Position numbers and translations under genes: made by a program. Of a DNA stretch of 8,377 nucleotides, positions 7,480-8,377 are shown one piece after another. Numbering within the stretch: position 1 is the stretch's first letter; each line of letters starts with the position of its first letter. This stretch comes from CAYZZU01 sp964483105 (GTDB lineage: Bacteria; CG2-30-53-67), in assembly GCA_964483105.1 (NCBI GenBank), contig CAYZZU010000059.1:1-8377 (forward strand). Direction: 5' to 3'. A model generated the notes under the pieces. It was not told where the DNA came from, did not search any database, and worked only from the letters and a program-made list of their open reading frames with translations.

Positions 7480-7764
7480 TTGAACACCCTGCGCTTGTCC
7501 GTATTCGATTCCTTGATATAGATCTCGTGATAAATCTCGCCGGAAGAGGAAACCGGTTCCGGAAGTTGATGCAGCAACCGGCCGGTAAATTCTCTCGGCT
7601 CAACCGTCATTTCCTTCCGGGACGTTCGATCGAGTATCTTATTCGACAAACTCTGCGATCGCCTTCAAGGAATTGCTCTGCGAAAGGGCAATGATCGTGA
7701 TGGCATTCCAACTATTGCCTATACGCAACTTTCCGCTGTCAGGGGATCTTTTTTTCCGTTTCAT
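7476..7764 (-). pseudogene. Broken GHKL-type ATP-binding protein remnant
   Basis: Two short reading frames on the - strand look like parts of one lost gene. The first runs from the ATG at 7764 to a TAA at 7641-7639 (41 residues) and contains IGNSWNAITIIALSQSNSLK followed by AIAEFVE, which reads like the start of a Bergerat-fold (GHKL) ATPase; AEFVE plus an Asn would be its N-box. The next frame carries on with that Asn (NKILDRTSRKEMTVEPREF) and ends at 7476 on the TGA overlapping the patatin start. Its only ATG is at 7610 (44 residues, RRVFK at the end). Joining the frames gives only about 95 residues, far less than a GHKL protein, so an internal deletion plus loss of the C-terminus is the simplest reading. 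The family assignment is from memory. Alternatively the 7610-7476 frame is a genuine small coupled gene. Confidence 0.5.
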
Positions 7765-8094
7765 TGCGGAATTACCATACAGAAAACAGGAAACAGGATG
7801 GTACAATCTCCACACCTGGTTTGAATGTAGTCTTTCAGAATGAAAAATGTCAAGGGCTTTCACCACGCTCAAACCATTCGGCGCGAACCTGAGAGTATGC
7901 CCATTCTCAACACGGGAAGTACGGCTGAAACGCCGGATCCAGCAATGGGCGTACTCCAATGTCCTGACCGCAGGTGGTGGATTCCGGTAATGATCTTTCA
8001 TTGGAAACATCTATATATCTATGCTGTCGACAGGCATGCTATAAGTCCTAAAAACAGGCAAATAAAATGTCCCCCCGCTGAGTGTGGTATAACC
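7765..8094. other. Gene-free stretch between remnants
   Basis: Apart from the - strand promoter candidate, I see no gene here. Open frames cross it on both strands (the + frame from 7840 that runs into the transposase fragment, and a - frame from 8010), but their translations show no domain, no ribosome binding site and no regular coding character. It is probably debris between the broken ATPase gene and the IS110 fragment. Confidence 0.5.
7824..7853 (-). promoter_or_regulatory. Candidate promoter on the - strand
   Basis: Read on the - strand, a perfect TTGACA (7853-7848) is followed after 18 bp by TACATT (7829-7824), which matches the -10 consensus at four of six positions including both invariant ends. 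A start near 7817 would give a 50-nt leader to the broken gene at 7764 and, through it, a transcript reaching the patatin gene. It may be the promoter of the lost ATPase gene now serving the phospholipase. Confidence 0.4.
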
Positions 8095-8313
8095 ATTCTG
8101 AAAAGCAGAATCGATGGAATCGAAAAAGCGGTCCTGACACAGGCTAAATTCCGGAAGGAATTTGAGATGCTGCAATCGATCCCCGGCATCGGCAAGATCC
8201 TTGCTTTGACCATCATGCTGGAGGTCGGGAACCTCAACCGTTTTTCACAAGTTGGAAATTATTCATCCTGCTGCCGGTGTGTCCGGAGCGAACGGCTCTC
8301 CAACGGCAAAAAG
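8095..8313 (+). pseudogene. IS110-family transposase C-terminal fragment
   Basis: About 73 residues match the C-terminal Transposase_20 domain of IS110-family DEDD recombinases: a charged helix (LKSRIDGIEK), the helix-hairpin-helix core LQSIPGIGKILALTIMLEVG, NRF, then VGNYSS, CRCV and SERLSNGKK. The entire N-terminal RuvC-like DEDD domain is missing, and homology stops abruptly after GKK (8313), where an intact protein would continue. The open frame formally begins at an ATG at 7840 and ends at 8352, but the first 85 or so residues show no transposase features. The element cannot transpose by itself, and no matching ends or bridge-RNA region are recognisable. The final 60 bp of the window hold nothing I can identify. 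Confidence 0.8.
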
Positions 8314-8377
8314 CAGGTCCCTTTTGATCGAGGAAAACTGTTTCGAGATTAAGGTTGGATCGGGCAGCGAGCCGGCC

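Noticed and set aside
7639..8010. A 123-residue - strand open frame
   Set aside because: Only its last 41 residues (from the ATG at 7764) look like protein. The preceding part shows no domain and overlaps the promoter candidate.
7840..8094. The N-terminal half of the + frame leading into the transposase fragment
   Set aside because: No similarity to the IS110 DEDD domain is visible and no ribosome binding site fits the ATG at 7840. It is probably chance read-in.

Overview
The window reads as chromosomal DNA of an anaerobically respiring bacterium. A Desulfobacterota (deltaproteobacterium)-like host is the best guess. It rests on a selenocysteine-containing, Tat-exported three-subunit formate dehydrogenase, an MlaC-type lipid carrier, strong AGGAGGTG ribosome binding sites and a dispersed-repeat style I associate with that group. 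No rRNA, tRNA, CRISPR array or complete transposon is visible. The taxonomic guess is inference.

Left part (1-1530, + strand): a gene-free leader carries two copies of a GTTTGCCTGGCA repeat and a plausible sigma70 promoter. It leads into a two-gene unit with an ATGA overlap: a periplasmic MlaC/Ttg2D-family phospholipid carrier and a 155-residue stand-alone cyclic-nucleotide-binding (CNB) domain protein without a DNA-binding domain.

Middle (1528-6577): an imperfect inverted-repeat element begins exactly on the stop codon of the CNB gene. Next come a near-consensus promoter (TTGACA-17-TATAGT) and a roughly 190-nt leader able to fold into several hairpins. These precede the operon fdnG-fdnH-fdnI. 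FdnG is one gene of 1030 residues, split only by an in-frame UGA (2620-2622) that encodes selenocysteine, with a SECIS hairpin directly after it. FdnG oxidises formate in the periplasm, FdnH carries electrons through four [4Fe-4S] clusters, and FdnI (cytochrome b) passes them to the quinone pool.

Right part (6562-8377): an RssA-like patatin phospholipase on the - strand converges on fdnI and overlaps it by 16 bp. Directly upstream of it lies a broken gene, probably an internally deleted and frameshifted GHKL-type ATP-binding protein, with its own candidate promoter. After about 330 bp of sequence without a credible gene comes a fragment of an IS110-family transposase, which keeps only the C-terminal PGIG domain. 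This end is a zone of gene decay and past transposition.

I see no clearly new multi-gene system. The points most worth a second look are the structured fdn leader, the repeat that supplies a stop codon, the MlaC-CNB pairing, and the collapsed ATPase gene fused by overlap to the patatin gene.
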